Of a DNA stretch of 64,000 bases, positions 27,566 through 36,165 are shown piece after piece. Made by a program: the position numbers and the translations under genes. Numbering within the stretch: position 1 is the stretch's first letter; every line of letters begins with the position of its first letter. The stretch comes from Saccharopolyspora dendranthemae (GTDB lineage: Bacteria; Actinomycetota; Actinomycetes; Mycobacteriales; Pseudonocardiaceae), in the NCBI RefSeq assembly GCF_007829955.1, contig NZ_VIWX01000002.1:1240001-1304000 (forward strand). The letters are read 5' to 3'. Below the pieces are notes generated by a model. That model did no database searches, had not been told where the DNA came from, and saw only the letters and a program-made list of their open reading frames with translations.

Positions 27566-27763
27566 ATGGAGCGAATTCCCAGGCAGCAGGACACCAGCAA
27601 CCTCCCCACGGTGCTGGCCGAGTACGGGCACCTCGCAGCGCAACTCCCGGGTGCCTCGACCCAGCAGGCCGAGCGGTTGCGCGCGCGGTTGAGCGAGCTG
27701 GACGAGCAGATCGACGACTACGTGGCGCGCCTGACCGAATATCACTCCATTGTGGATAGTTGA
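27566..27763 (+). CDS. Small predicted coiled-coil protein
   Basis: The 65-residue frame starting at ATG 27566 encodes a mostly helical, charged peptide. A heptad-like run spans about residues 15-60 (Leu/Ala spaced with Glu, Arg and Gln). There is no signal or cysteine. It lies between the divergent dipeptidase gene and the convergent importer ATPase. The inverted repeat GGCGTG-TGG-CACGCC at 27506-27520 upstream could belong to its control region. I do not recognise the family. Confidence 0.5.
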   Translation: MERIPRQQDTSNLPTVLAEYGHLAAQLPGASTQQAERLRARLSELDEQIDDYVARLTEYHSIVDS

Positions 27764-27767
27764 CCGG

Positions 27768-28580
27768 TCAGCGGTCCGGGCCGGTGCGCCGAGCACCCGA
27801 GACCGCTCGCAGCGCTCCGTCCTGCCCTGGCTCCAACGCTCCGGTGATCAACCCGACGACCTGGCTCATGTCGTGCGACCGCGGCGAGACGACGGCTGCG
27901 CGCTTGCCGAGCCGGTGCACGTGGATGCGGTCGGCGATGTCGAACACGTGCGGCATGTTGTGGCTGATCAGCACGACCGGCAGCCCCCTCGCGCGGATCC
28001 GGTCGATGAGTTCCAGGACCTTGCCCGCCTCGGCCACGCCCAGCGCCGCGGTGGGCTCGTCCATGATGACGGCCTTGCTGCCGAACGCGGCCGCACGCGC
28101 CACCGCGACGCCCTGGCGCTGACCGCCCGAGAGCGTTTCCACGGGCTGCGCGATCGACTTGACCTGGACGCCCAGCTCATCGAGCACCCGCTGCGCCTCG
28201 GCCCGCATCGCAGCCCGATCGACCGCGCGCAGCACGCTCCCCAGCGCCCCCGCACGACGGCGCTCGCGGCCGAGGAACATGTTGGCGGCGATGTCCTGCG
28301 CCGGGGCGAGCGCGAGATCCTGGTGGACGGTCTCGATGCCGCAGCGACGCGCGTCCAGCGGACTCCGGAACCGCACCGGCTCACCGTCCACGCGGATCTC
28401 ACCGGCATCGGGGATGAGCGCTCCCGAGAGCGCCTTGATCAGGCTGGTCTTGCCCGCCCCGTTGTCGCCGACCACCGCCAGCACCTCCCCGGGGAAGACC
28501 TCGAAGTCCGCGCCGTCGATGGCGGTGACCCGCCCGTAGCGCTTGAGGAGTCCTGCGGCCGACAGCGTGGGCGTGGTCAT
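27768..28580 (-). CDS. Sugar ABC transporter ATP-binding protein (FrcA-like)
   Basis: The 270-residue protein has one nucleotide-binding domain: Walker A GDNGAGKT near residue 38, signature LSGGQ near 143, Walker B VIMDEPT and the switch histidine in LISHN. A single domain rather than the doubled RbsA/XylG form is what the fructose importer FrcA shows. ATG 28580 has GGAGG before it and overlaps the permease stop (ATGA). It energises sugar uptake together with the next two genes. The exact sugar is unknown. Confidence 0.88.
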   Translation of the reverse strand: MTTPTLSAAGLLKRYGRVTAIDGADFEVFPGEVLAVVGDNGAGKTSLIKALSGALIPDAGEIRVDGEPVRFRSPLDARRCGIETVHQDLALAPAQDIAANMFLGRERRRAGALGSVLRAVDRAAMRAEAQRVLDELGVQVKSIAQPVETLSGGQRQGVAVARAAAFGSKAVIMDEPTAALGVAEAGKVLELIDRIRARGLPVVLISHNMPHVFDIADRIHVHRLGKRAAVVSPRSHDMSQVVGLITGALEPGQDGALRAVSGARRTGPDR

Positions 28581-29554
28581 CGTTGCCTCCTGGCCAGCCG
28601 GTCGAGCACGACCGCGGCGATCACCAGCGCGCCGGTCGCCACGTCCTGGTAGAGCGCGTCGACGCCGAGCTGGGTGAGCCCGGAGCGCAGCACCGCCACG
28701 ATCAGCGCGCCCATCAGGGTTCCCAGCACCGATCCCCGGCCGCCGAACAGGCTCGTGCCGCCGAGCACCACGGCGGTGATGGAATCGAGGTTGCCCAGCT
28801 GGTAGGCGTTCGGATCGGCGTTGGGCACCCGCCCGAGCGCCTGCCAGGCGGCGATCCCGAAGATCACGCCGGCCACGAGGTACACCGACAGCAGCGTGCG
28901 GTTGACCTTGACGCCCGACAACCGCGCCGCCTCCGGGGCGTTGCCGACCGCGTAGACGTGCCTGCCCCACGCGGTTCGGGTCAGCGCGTACCAGACCACC
29001 AGGTACAGCAGGAGGGCGAGCGTCATCCCGTAGGTGATCTCGATGCCCCCGAACAGGTAACGGCGAGTGCCCAGGAAGGTCAGCAGCCCGTCGCCGGTGG
29101 GCACGGCTTCGCCGTCGGCGAGCAGTTTCGCGATGGCGGTGAGCATGGTCAGCGCGCCCAGCGTCACGATGAACGGCGGCAGCCTGACCTGGGTGACCAG
29201 CGCGCCGATCATCAGCCCGATCAGCGCGGTGGTGGCGATGCCGGCGGGCAGAGCGAGGATCCCGGGAACCCCGGCGAGCACCAGCAGCGCCATCACCAGG
29301 GTCGCCACCACCGCGGCCGAGGCGTTGGCGAGGTCGATGCCGCCGGTGAGGATGATCAGGGTCTGGCCCAGCGCCAGCGTGCCGATGACCAGCGATTGCT
29401 GGACCACCAGCGACAGGTTGTCGGCGTCGAGGAACGTGTCGGTGGACAGCGAGAACACCGCGATCGCCAGCAGCAGCGCCAGCGCGGGCCCGACCGCCGG
29501 TGCGCGCAGCAGGAATTCGCGTGCGCTGACGCGCTCGTCGGCCGCAGCCGTCAC
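28577..29554 (-). CDS. Sugar ABC transporter permease (FrcC/RbsC-like)
   Basis: The 325-residue membrane protein has about nine or ten hydrophobic segments and the family signatures LILTGGIDLA near residue 75 and AARLSGVKV near 210, followed by GRGSVLGTLMGAL. These mark the ribose/fructose-type branched permeases that probably work as homodimers. GTG 29554 overlaps the stop of the binding-protein gene (GTGA), and its stop overlaps the ATPase ATG, so the three genes are translationally linked. Confidence 0.9.
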   Translation of the reverse strand: MTAAADERVSAREFLLRAPAVGPALALLLAIAVFSLSTDTFLDADNLSLVVQQSLVIGTLALGQTLIILTGGIDLANASAAVVATLVMALLVLAGVPGILALPAGIATTALIGLMIGALVTQVRLPPFIVTLGALTMLTAIAKLLADGEAVPTGDGLLTFLGTRRYLFGGIEITYGMTLALLLYLVVWYALTRTAWGRHVYAVGNAPEAARLSGVKVNRTLLSVYLVAGVIFGIAAWQALGRVPNADPNAYQLGNLDSITAVVLGGTSLFGGRGSVLGTLMGALIVAVLRSGLTQLGVDALYQDVATGALVIAAVVLDRLARRQR

Positions 29555-30558
29555 CGGTCGCCCCAGCAGTGCTGCTCGCCCCACGCGACGGACTGGCTGG
29601 GGATGCCGGGCATCGGCTGGTCGGTGATGACCACGGACCCGGTGTCCTGGAAGCCGCCGGGCTTGGTTCCGGTGCGGGCGTGCTCCACCGCGGCGTCCAC
29701 GCCCAGCTGCGCCATCTTGGCCGGGAACTGCATGATCGTCGCGCGGATCTGCCCGGACCTGACCGCCGCGACGCCTTCGCAGCCGCCGTCGATGGAGGCC
29801 ATCACGACCTGGTCCGCGAGACCGCGCGGTTGCAGCGCCGCGTGCACGCCGCGCGCGGTGGGTTCGTTCATCGTGTAGACGGTGTTGATGTCGTTGCTGC
29901 GCGCCAGGAGGTTCTCGGCTCCCTGCTGCGCGAGGTTCTGGTCGCCGTTGGCGTTGGTGGTGCCGCGGATCTCCGGCGCGCCGTCGGCCAGGCCCATCCC
30001 GGCGAGGAACCCCGCGTGCCGCAGGGTGCTCACCGAGACCCCTGCTGTGCCGTCGACCATCAGAACCTTCGGGGCCTGCCCGCCGAGCGCGGCCTTGGCG
30101 TAGGCGCCCTGCAGGCGACCTGCCTCGAAGTTGTCGGTGGCGAAGGTGGCTTCGGCGGCCTCGGCCGGTTCGGTGGGCGTGTCCAGCGCGATCACCAGGA
30201 TGCCCGCTTGTTCGGCGCGGGCGAGCGCGTCGGTGACGCCGCTGGAGGAGTTGGGCGTGATGAGGATGGTGCTCACGCCCTGCTGGATGAAGTTCTCGAT
30301 GGCCCGCACTTGGCCGTCGTTGTCGCCGTCGAACTGCCCGGCCAGGCTGAGGATTTCGGCGTTCTTGGCGGACGCGGCGGCTTCGGCCTCGGTCCGCAGT
30401 CCCACGAAGTAGGGGTTCGTGTCGGTCTTGGTGATCAACCCGATCTTGGCGGCACCGCCGGCCGGCGCGGCTCCCCCACCCCACTCGCGCTCCGCCGAAC
30501 ATCCGGTGGCGACCAGCGCCAATCCTGCCAGCACGACGCCCAAAGCCCTTGCGAACAT
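29551..30558 (-). CDS. Sugar-binding lipoprotein of ABC importer (FrcB-like)
   Basis: The 335-residue protein begins with a signal peptide ending in a VATGC lipobox, so it is anchored outside the membrane. It then shows the type I periplasmic-binding fold of ribose/fructose binding proteins: IGLITKTDTNPYF at the start of the mature part, VIALDTP in the hinge and ASIDGG near residue 255. ATG 30558 has GGAGG upstream. It is the first gene of the binding protein-permease-ATPase operon, the same order as frcBCA in rhizobia. No sugar kinase or isomerase is next to it. Confidence 0.88.
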   Translation of the reverse strand: MFARALGVVLAGLALVATGCSAEREWGGGAAPAGGAAKIGLITKTDTNPYFVGLRTEAEAAASAKNAEILSLAGQFDGDNDGQVRAIENFIQQGVSTILITPNSSSGVTDALARAEQAGILVIALDTPTEPAEAAEATFATDNFEAGRLQGAYAKAALGGQAPKVLMVDGTAGVSVSTLRHAGFLAGMGLADGAPEIRGTTNANGDQNLAQQGAENLLARSNDINTVYTMNEPTARGVHAALQPRGLADQVVMASIDGGCEGVAAVRSGQIRATIMQFPAKMAQLGVDAAVEHARTGTKPGGFQDTGSVVITDQPMPGIPSQSVAWGEQHCWGDR

Positions 30559-30799
30559 GAGTCCTCCACACTGAGGCCGTTCGAAGACGCTCAGAGAGCA
30601 TGCCCAGCCGAACGACTCCGCAACTCCCCCGTTCGGCTGCCGTCACCTCCTCCTCGCCGGGACCGGCACGTTCGGCCTCGAATTGATTTCACTCCGCACT
30701 GAACTTACCGATGTGCTTGAACGTACGCTTCGGTGCGTAGTCGCGATGTCCGCGCTGGGAGGACGCCCAAAAACGGCGCGGTCGGTGAGACTGGTGGGC

Positions 30800-31891
30800 A
30801 TGGGTTGGTTGCGTCCTCGGGTCGGTGATGTGGGGCTGGCGCTGCTGGTGACGGCGATCGGGGTTGTCGGGACCGTCGCCGTCCACCGCTGGGCCGGGCA
30901 CGGCGAGCACCGGCTGGACGGCCTCGGGATCGCCTTCGTCGTGGTCGCCGGGTTCGCGCTGGTGTGGCGGCGCAGGGTGCCGCTGGTGAGCCTCGGCGTC
31001 GTCGCCGTGGCGGTGTCCGGGTACCTGGTGGCCGGGTACCGGTACGGGCCGATACTGCTGATGCTGCTGGTCGCCGTGTACACCGCAGCCCGGCACCGAC
31101 CCCCCAGGACGGCGGGCATCGCCGCCGGAGCCGCCCTGCTCCTGCTGTGGGCGCACGCGCTGGTCACCGGCAGCTGGGCCGGGTTGCTGCCCTCCTCGGC
31201 GTGGGTGCTGGTGCCGTTCGCGGCCGGGCTGGTGGCCCGGACGCAGGCGGAGGGCGTGGCGCGTCAGCGGTCGGAGGCGCTGCGGCGCAGCGTCGACGAC
31301 GAACGGCTCCGCATCGCCCAGGAGGTCCACGACGTGGTGGGCCACGGGCTGGCGGCGATCAAGATGCAGGCCGACGTGGCGCTGCACGTGCTGCCGAAGA
31401 AGCCGGAGCAGGCCGAGATCGCGCTGAACGCGATCAGCCGCACCAGCAGTGATGCCCTCGACGAGCTCCGCTCCACCCTCGCGATGGTCCGCACCGGCAC
31501 CGGCCGAGGACCCGAGCCCGGCCTGAGCCGGGCGCACGACCTCGTCAACCGGACCCGCGACGCCGGGGTGGACGTCTCACTGCGCGTGCGGGGCGAACGA
31601 CCCGAGCTGCCGAAGTCCGTCGACCTCACCGGGTACCGGATACTGCAGGAGTCCCTGACCAACGTGCTCCGCCACAGCCACGAGCAGCGCGCCGAGGTCA
31701 CGATCGACTACTCCCCGCAGGAGGTCGGCATCGAGATCACCAACCCCTCCCCCGCGTCCGCAGGTGGGGACGGCCTGGGCATTCCCGGGATGCGGCGCCG
31801 CGTCGAGGCGCTCGGCGGCGAGTTCGGCGCCGGTTCCTCCGGCGGCCGCTTCCGGGTGCGCGCCCGGCTGCCGATCGGAGAGCAGCCGTGA
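30800..31891 (+). CDS. NarL-type sensor histidine kinase
   Basis: The 363-residue membrane kinase has about five hydrophobic N-terminal helices (residues 10-150) with almost no extracellular domain. A HisKA_3 dimerisation domain follows with the phosphorylated His in RIAQEVHDVVGHGL near residue 175. The HATPase domain shows LQESLTNVLRHSH as the N-box and GDGLGIPGM as the G-box. Start ATG 30800 leaves the membrane part at the very N-terminus; an open frame extends 39 codons upstream. Its stop overlaps the GTG of the response regulator. Short loops suggest it senses membrane state, but that is inference. Confidence 0.9.
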   Translation: MGWLRPRVGDVGLALLVTAIGVVGTVAVHRWAGHGEHRLDGLGIAFVVVAGFALVWRRRVPLVSLGVVAVAVSGYLVAGYRYGPILLMLLVAVYTAARHRPPRTAGIAAGAALLLLWAHALVTGSWAGLLPSSAWVLVPFAAGLVARTQAEGVARQRSEALRRSVDDERLRIAQEVHDVVGHGLAAIKMQADVALHVLPKKPEQAEIALNAISRTSSDALDELRSTLAMVRTGTGRGPEPGLSRAHDLVNRTRDAGVDVSLRVRGERPELPKSVDLTGYRILQESLTNVLRHSHEQRAEVTIDYSPQEVGIEITNPSPASAGGDGLGIPGMRRRVEALGGEFGAGSSGGRFRVRARLPIGEQP

Positions 31892-32541
31892 CCACCGTGC
31901 TCATCGTCGACGACCAGGACCTCGTGCGCATCGGCCTGCGCACGCTCATCGAATCCGAGGACGACCTGGACTGCGCGGGTGAGGCCGCCGACGGCCTCGC
32001 CGCCGTCCGCGCCGCGCGCGAGCACCACCCCGACGTGGTGCTGATGGACGTCCGGATGTCCGGTGTGGACGGTCTGGAGGCGACTCGGCGCATCACCGCC
32101 GACCCGGACCTCGCCGGCACCAAGGTGCTCGTCCTGACCACCTTCGAGATCGACGAGTACGTCTTCAGCGCGCTGCGCGCCGGAGCCAGCGGATTCCTGC
32201 TCAAGGACACCAGCCCGGTGGAACTGCTGCGCGCGGTCCGCCTGGTCGCAGGCGGGGAGGCGCTGCTGGCCCCGTCGGCGACGCGGAAGCTGGTGCGCGA
32301 GTTCGTGCAGCTGGCTCCGCGCTCCCGCGAACCCCACCCGCAGCTGCACTCGCTCACCGACCGCGAGCGCGAAGTCCTGGCCCTCGTGGCGGAAGGCTTG
32401 AGCAACGAAGAGATCGCCGAACGCCTGGTGGTGAGCCCGGCGACGGCCCGAACCCACGTCAGCCGCGCGATGGTCAAGCTCGGCGCCCGCGACCGGGCCC
32501 AGCTGGTGGTGTTCGCCTACCAGTCCGGAGTGGTCGACTGA
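31888..32541 (+). CDS. NarL/LuxR-family response regulator
   Basis: The 217-residue protein pairs with the upstream kinase. The receiver domain has the acidic pair in VDDQD, the phosphorylated Asp in VLMDVRM near residue 53, the conserved Thr in VLVLTTF and the Lys in FLLKD. The C-terminal LuxR-type helix-turn-helix covers LTDREREVLALVAEGLSNEE and onward to about residue 205. GTG 31888 overlaps the kinase stop (GTGA). One base separates its stop from that of the convergent Ser/Thr kinase gene. The regulated genes are unknown. Confidence 0.93.
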   Translation: MTTVLIVDDQDLVRIGLRTLIESEDDLDCAGEAADGLAAVRAAREHHPDVVLMDVRMSGVDGLEATRRITADPDLAGTKVLVLTTFEIDEYVFSALRAGASGFLLKDTSPVELLRAVRLVAGGEALLAPSATRKLVREFVQLAPRSREPHPQLHSLTDREREVLALVAEGLSNEEIAERLVVSPATARTHVSRAMVKLGARDRAQLVVFAYQSGVVD

Positions 32542-32542
32542 C

Positions 32543-33991
32543 TCACTTGCCGATCGGCGTGTACTCCGACCACGGGGTGTTCGCGAGCTTCTTGTTCTCG
32601 TCCCACAGCTCCACCGCGATCCGGATCATGCCGTCCGGCTTGAGCTGGAGCTTGCACTCGACGTAGCCGCCCTCGCTGCTGCCGTCCCGGCACTCGGAGG
32701 TGTGGTGGTAGTCGGTCTGCGAGCGGATCTTGAGCCAGTACCCGTCCTTGTTGGTGTCCTTGACCGCGAGGTTGTCGCCGTCGGCGTTGAAGCACCCGTT
32801 GCCCCGTTCCTTGCCCTCGTAGCTCACCGTCTTGCACGTCCGCACCGCGTACGGCGGGCGTGAGGTGGTGGGCGCGGCCGACGTGGTCGGCTTGGGCGAG
32901 GTGGTCGGTTGACCGGAGGTGGCCGGGGTCGTGGGAGTCGACGGGGGCGCGCTCGTCGCGGGACTGCTCACCGGCGTCGAAGCGGGGATCGGGATCGGCG
33001 TCGCCTGTCCGCCAGTGGCCCCGGGCATCAGCGTCACCACGGCGGCGGTCACGCCGGCCACCGCTGCGACCGCGCCCACCGCCGCCAACGCCCACGGCCA
33101 CCGCGACGTGCGCTTCTCGGGTTCAGACCCGGCACCCAGCGGCGCCGTGCCGCGGAGCGCCCGGCGAGCGGCTGCCGCGAGCTCCCCGGCGGAGGCGTAG
33201 CGATCGGCCGCGTTCTTGGCCATTCCGGTGGCCACCACCCGGTCGAACTCCGGCGGAACACCGGCCATCGCAGCCGACGGTTTCGGGGGTTCGCGGTTGA
33301 GGTGCGCGTAGATCAGCGCCTCGGTGCTGGTCACGCCGTAGGGCTTGGCACCGGTGAGGCACTGGTAGAGCACGCAGGCCAGCGAGTACACGTCGACCCG
33401 GTGATCGGACGGCGCGTCACCGAAGCGCTCGGGCGCCATGTAGGCGAGCGTGCCCATGGTGACGCTGCCCGAGGTCCGGCTGGTCGCGTCCTGGATGGAC
33501 GCGGCGATGCCGAAGTCCACGAGGTAGGCGAAGCCACCGCCGCCGAGCAGCACGTTGGAGGGCTTCACGTCGCGGTGCACCACGCGCGCGGCGTGCGCGG
33601 CGTCGAGCGCCTGCGCGACCTGCTCGATCACGTGCACGACGTCGTGGGGGTGCATCGGGCCGTGGGCGTTGAGCCGCGCTCCGAGGTCCTCGCCCTCGAC
33701 CAGCCGCATGTCCAGGTAGAGCCGGCCGTCGATCTCGCCGTAACCGTGGATGGGGATGACGTGCGGTTCGCTGAGGCGGCCCGCGGCGTGCGCCTCGCGC
33801 TTGAAGCGCTCGCGGAACTCCTGGTCAGCGGCCAGGTGCGGGGCCAGCAGCTTCAGCGCGACGACGCGGTCGTGGCGGGTGTCGTAGGCGCGCAGGATCT
33901 CGCCCATTCCTCCGCGGGCGATCACGCCCTCCACCCGGTACGGGCCGAACTGCGACTGCACGGTTGCTCCTCGTCCGACGTTGGCGGCCAT
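32543..33991 (-). CDS. Membrane Ser/Thr protein kinase with extracellular domain
   Basis: The 482-residue PknB-like kinase has an intact catalytic domain: ARGGMGEILRAYD glycine loop, ALKLL with the ATP-binding Lys, HRDVKPSN catalytic loop, VDFG and MAPE. A single membrane helix lies near residues 300-325. It is followed by a Ser/Thr/Pro-rich linker and a 115-residue outer domain with three cysteines (TCK, GCF, ECR), plus VECKL, giving two likely disulfides. That domain has no PASTA repeats and I do not recognise it; it should be the sensor. The gene is divergent from the P450 gene. Confidence 0.9.
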   Translation of the reverse strand: MAANVGRGATVQSQFGPYRVEGVIARGGMGEILRAYDTRHDRVVALKLLAPHLAADQEFRERFKREAHAAGRLSEPHVIPIHGYGEIDGRLYLDMRLVEGEDLGARLNAHGPMHPHDVVHVIEQVAQALDAAHAARVVHRDVKPSNVLLGGGGFAYLVDFGIAASIQDATSRTSGSVTMGTLAYMAPERFGDAPSDHRVDVYSLACVLYQCLTGAKPYGVTSTEALIYAHLNREPPKPSAAMAGVPPEFDRVVATGMAKNAADRYASAGELAAAARRALRGTAPLGAGSEPEKRTSRWPWALAAVGAVAAVAGVTAAVVTLMPGATGGQATPIPIPASTPVSSPATSAPPSTPTTPATSGQPTTSPKPTTSAAPTTSRPPYAVRTCKTVSYEGKERGNGCFNADGDNLAVKDTNKDGYWLKIRSQTDYHHTSECRDGSSEGGYVECKLQLKPDGMIRIAVELWDENKKLANTPWSEYTPIGK

Positions 33992-34172
33992 CCTATTGGG
34001 TTACGCAGAGCGCACGGCACGCCCCACTCGCGATCTCCCGGACAGGGCTGCTCGCGGTGAAGTTTCCGCTACGAACCGACACCACCTGCTGCGCCGGGGG
34101 ACGCGGTCCTGCTACCAAGATGAGGCAAGATCATGTTCTTCCACCGGCTCGGGGAAAGGACCGGTCCAGGAG

Positions 34173-35366
34173 ATGTCGACGACCGACGACAGCGCGGACG
34201 CACGCAAGATCAAGCGCGGGGAGGACACCGGCGGATGCCCGGTGAGCCGCGATTCCGACGTGTGGCGGGTTCGCGGTCACGCCGCCGCCCGGGCGGCCCT
34301 GCGCAGCAACGACACGGTCCAGGCCGGGCTCGGCGTGGAGACCGTCGAGAAGATGCCCGGCAAGATCCGCCGGCCGGTCCTCTACCGCGACGGCCCGGAG
34401 CACCGCGAGCACCGCCGCCAGACCGCGAGGTACTTCACGCCCCGCAAGGTCGACGAGTCCTACCGCGCGATCATGGAGCGCGTCAGCGACGAGCAGCTCG
34501 CCAAGCTCACGGGCAACGGCACCGCCGTGCTCTCGGAGCTGAGCTTCGAGCTGGCGATCGGGGTGGCCTGCGCGGTCATCGGCCTGACGGAGAGCCGGCC
34601 CGGGCTGGCGGGACGGCTGGAGCGCTTCTTCCCCGAGGAGTTCGGCGAACCGGGCTTCACCAGCCTGCACGGCTGGTACTGGATCTACCGGCAGGCGGTG
34701 AACTGGGGCGGCATCTACTTCGCCGACGTGGTCCCCGCGGTGCGCGCCCGGCGCAAGAACCCGCAGGACGACCTCATCTCGCACCTGCTGGCCGACGGCT
34801 GCTCCTCGGCGGAGATCCTCGGCGAGTGCATCACGGTCGCGGCGGCGGGCATGGTCACCACCCGCGAGTTCGTGAACCTCGCCGCGTGGCACCTGTTCAC
34901 CGACGACGCCCTGCGCGAGCGCTACCTCGAGGCCGAGGAGTCCGAGCGGCTGGCGCTCCTGCACGAGTTCCTGCGGCTGGAGCCGGTCGTCGCGAACTTG
35001 AAGCGCCGCACCACGGCTGACGTGGAGCTGCCCGGCGGAGACGGCGAGACGCACACCGTCCCGGCGGGCGAGGTCATCGACATCGACGTCACCAGCACGA
35101 ACGCCGATGAGGCCGCGTTCGGCGGGAAGCCGTTGCAGGTGTGCCCGCACCGCGAGCTCACCGATGCCACGGCACCGGGGCTGTCGTTCAGCGACGGCCC
35201 GCACCGCTGCCCCGGCAACACCATCGCCATCCAGGAGACCGACGTGTTCCTGACCAGGCTGTTCGCCCTGCCCGGTGTCCGCTTGCAGACCCCGCCGAGG
35301 GTGTCGTTCAACGACGCCATCGGCGGCTACGAGCTCCGCGGCATGGTCGTCGCCGTCGGCGAATGA
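34173..35366 (+). CDS. Cytochrome P450
   Basis: The 397-residue haem enzyme has the oxygen-binding I-helix AAAGMVTT, the ExxR pair in HEFLRLEP and the haem-ligand loop FSDGPHRCPG with Cys346. The length is normal for a bacterial class I P450. ATG 34173 is followed by a Gly-Cys-Pro segment common in this group; a GGAAAGGA lies about 13 nt upstream. No ferredoxin or reductase gene is next to it, so it must borrow redox partners. The substrate is unknown. It is monocistronic, with a stem-loop downstream. Confidence 0.92.
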   Translation: MSTTDDSADARKIKRGEDTGGCPVSRDSDVWRVRGHAAARAALRSNDTVQAGLGVETVEKMPGKIRRPVLYRDGPEHREHRRQTARYFTPRKVDESYRAIMERVSDEQLAKLTGNGTAVLSELSFELAIGVACAVIGLTESRPGLAGRLERFFPEEFGEPGFTSLHGWYWIYRQAVNWGGIYFADVVPAVRARRKNPQDDLISHLLADGCSSAEILGECITVAAAGMVTTREFVNLAAWHLFTDDALRERYLEAEESERLALLHEFLRLEPVVANLKRRTTADVELPGGDGETHTVPAGEVIDIDVTSTNADEAAFGGKPLQVCPHRELTDATAPGLSFSDGPHRCPGNTIAIQETDVFLTRLFALPGVRLQTPPRVSFNDAIGGYELRGMVVAVGE

Positions 35367-35428
35367 CGCTGCGCGGGGGACGTTCCGGGACCAGCGGTTC
35401 TACCGGCAAGGACGAATCGCGGCCTGAT

Positions 35429-35461
35429 GGGGCCTTCTGCGTCTCACAGGCCGAAGGCCCC
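35429..35461. terminator. Probable bidirectional terminator
   Basis: Nine perfect base pairs (GGGGCCTTC with GAAGGCCCC) enclose a 15-nt loop between the convergent P450 and CadD-like genes. The right arm overlaps the last codons of the CadD-like gene. Confidence 0.5.
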
Positions 35462-36043
35462 GCCTTCGATCAGGATCACCAGGCCGATGCCGATCAGGAC
35501 CACGGGCAGCACGATGTGCCCCCAGCGCGACAGGGAGCGGGCGATCACGGGCCGGGTGGCGAAGTACCGTCCCGCGGCACACCACACCGCCACCAGCAGC
35601 AAGAACACGACCGCGAACACGGCCAGGCCGCCTGAGCCGGCGGTGGCGAACACCGGCACGTAGACCCCGATGTTGTCCCCGCCGTTGGCGGCGGTCACCG
35701 CGGCGACCGCCCACGACGACGGGCCACCGCCCACGCTCGGAACCTCTTCGCCGTCCCCGTCATGGCGTTCGCGCCACGCCGACCAACCGGCGCGGATACC
35801 CAGCAGCAGCGGAAGCAACCCGAGGTACGGGACAGCCGCCTCGGGCAACAGACCAGCGCCAAGCGCACCGATGATCGCCGCAGCCAGGATCGCGCCGAAG
35901 CCCAGGTACTGCCCGGCCACAACCCGAACGGCACCCCCGGGATGACCAGCGGCCTGACCGAAGAACAGCGCCAGGATCACGATGTCATCGATGTTGGTCA
36001 CCGCGAACATGCCCACGGCCTGCCCGACCAGCGTCAGCTCCAC
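35444..36043 (-). CDS. CadD-family cadmium/cation transporter-like protein
   Basis: The 199-residue membrane protein has five or six hydrophobic helices and two repeated polar motifs, TNIDDIVIL near residue 16 and TAANGGDNIGVY near 117. These are the inverted-repeat signature of the LysE-superfamily CadD group. Members give low-level cadmium resistance or export other cations or small metabolites. The protein is placed 122 bp after the GH30 gene on the same strand, and co-transcription is possible but not suggested by function. Confidence 0.85.
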   Translation of the reverse strand: MELTLVGQAVGMFAVTNIDDIVILALFFGQAAGHPGGAVRVVAGQYLGFGAILAAAIIGALGAGLLPEAAVPYLGLLPLLLGIRAGWSAWRERHDGDGEEVPSVGGGPSSWAVAAVTAANGGDNIGVYVPVFATAGSGGLAVFAVVFLLLVAVWCAAGRYFATRPVIARSLSRWGHIVLPVVLIGIGLVILIEGGAFGL

Positions 36044-36165
36044 CGCACCCTTCCCGTCGCATTCGTCCGACGCGACGACCCTACGTGGTGGACGACGGCC
36101 GTGATCCGGTGCGAGCGCGAACTACCGCATCGAGCAGACGGAGATCGGGATTCCCCCGCCCGGCG

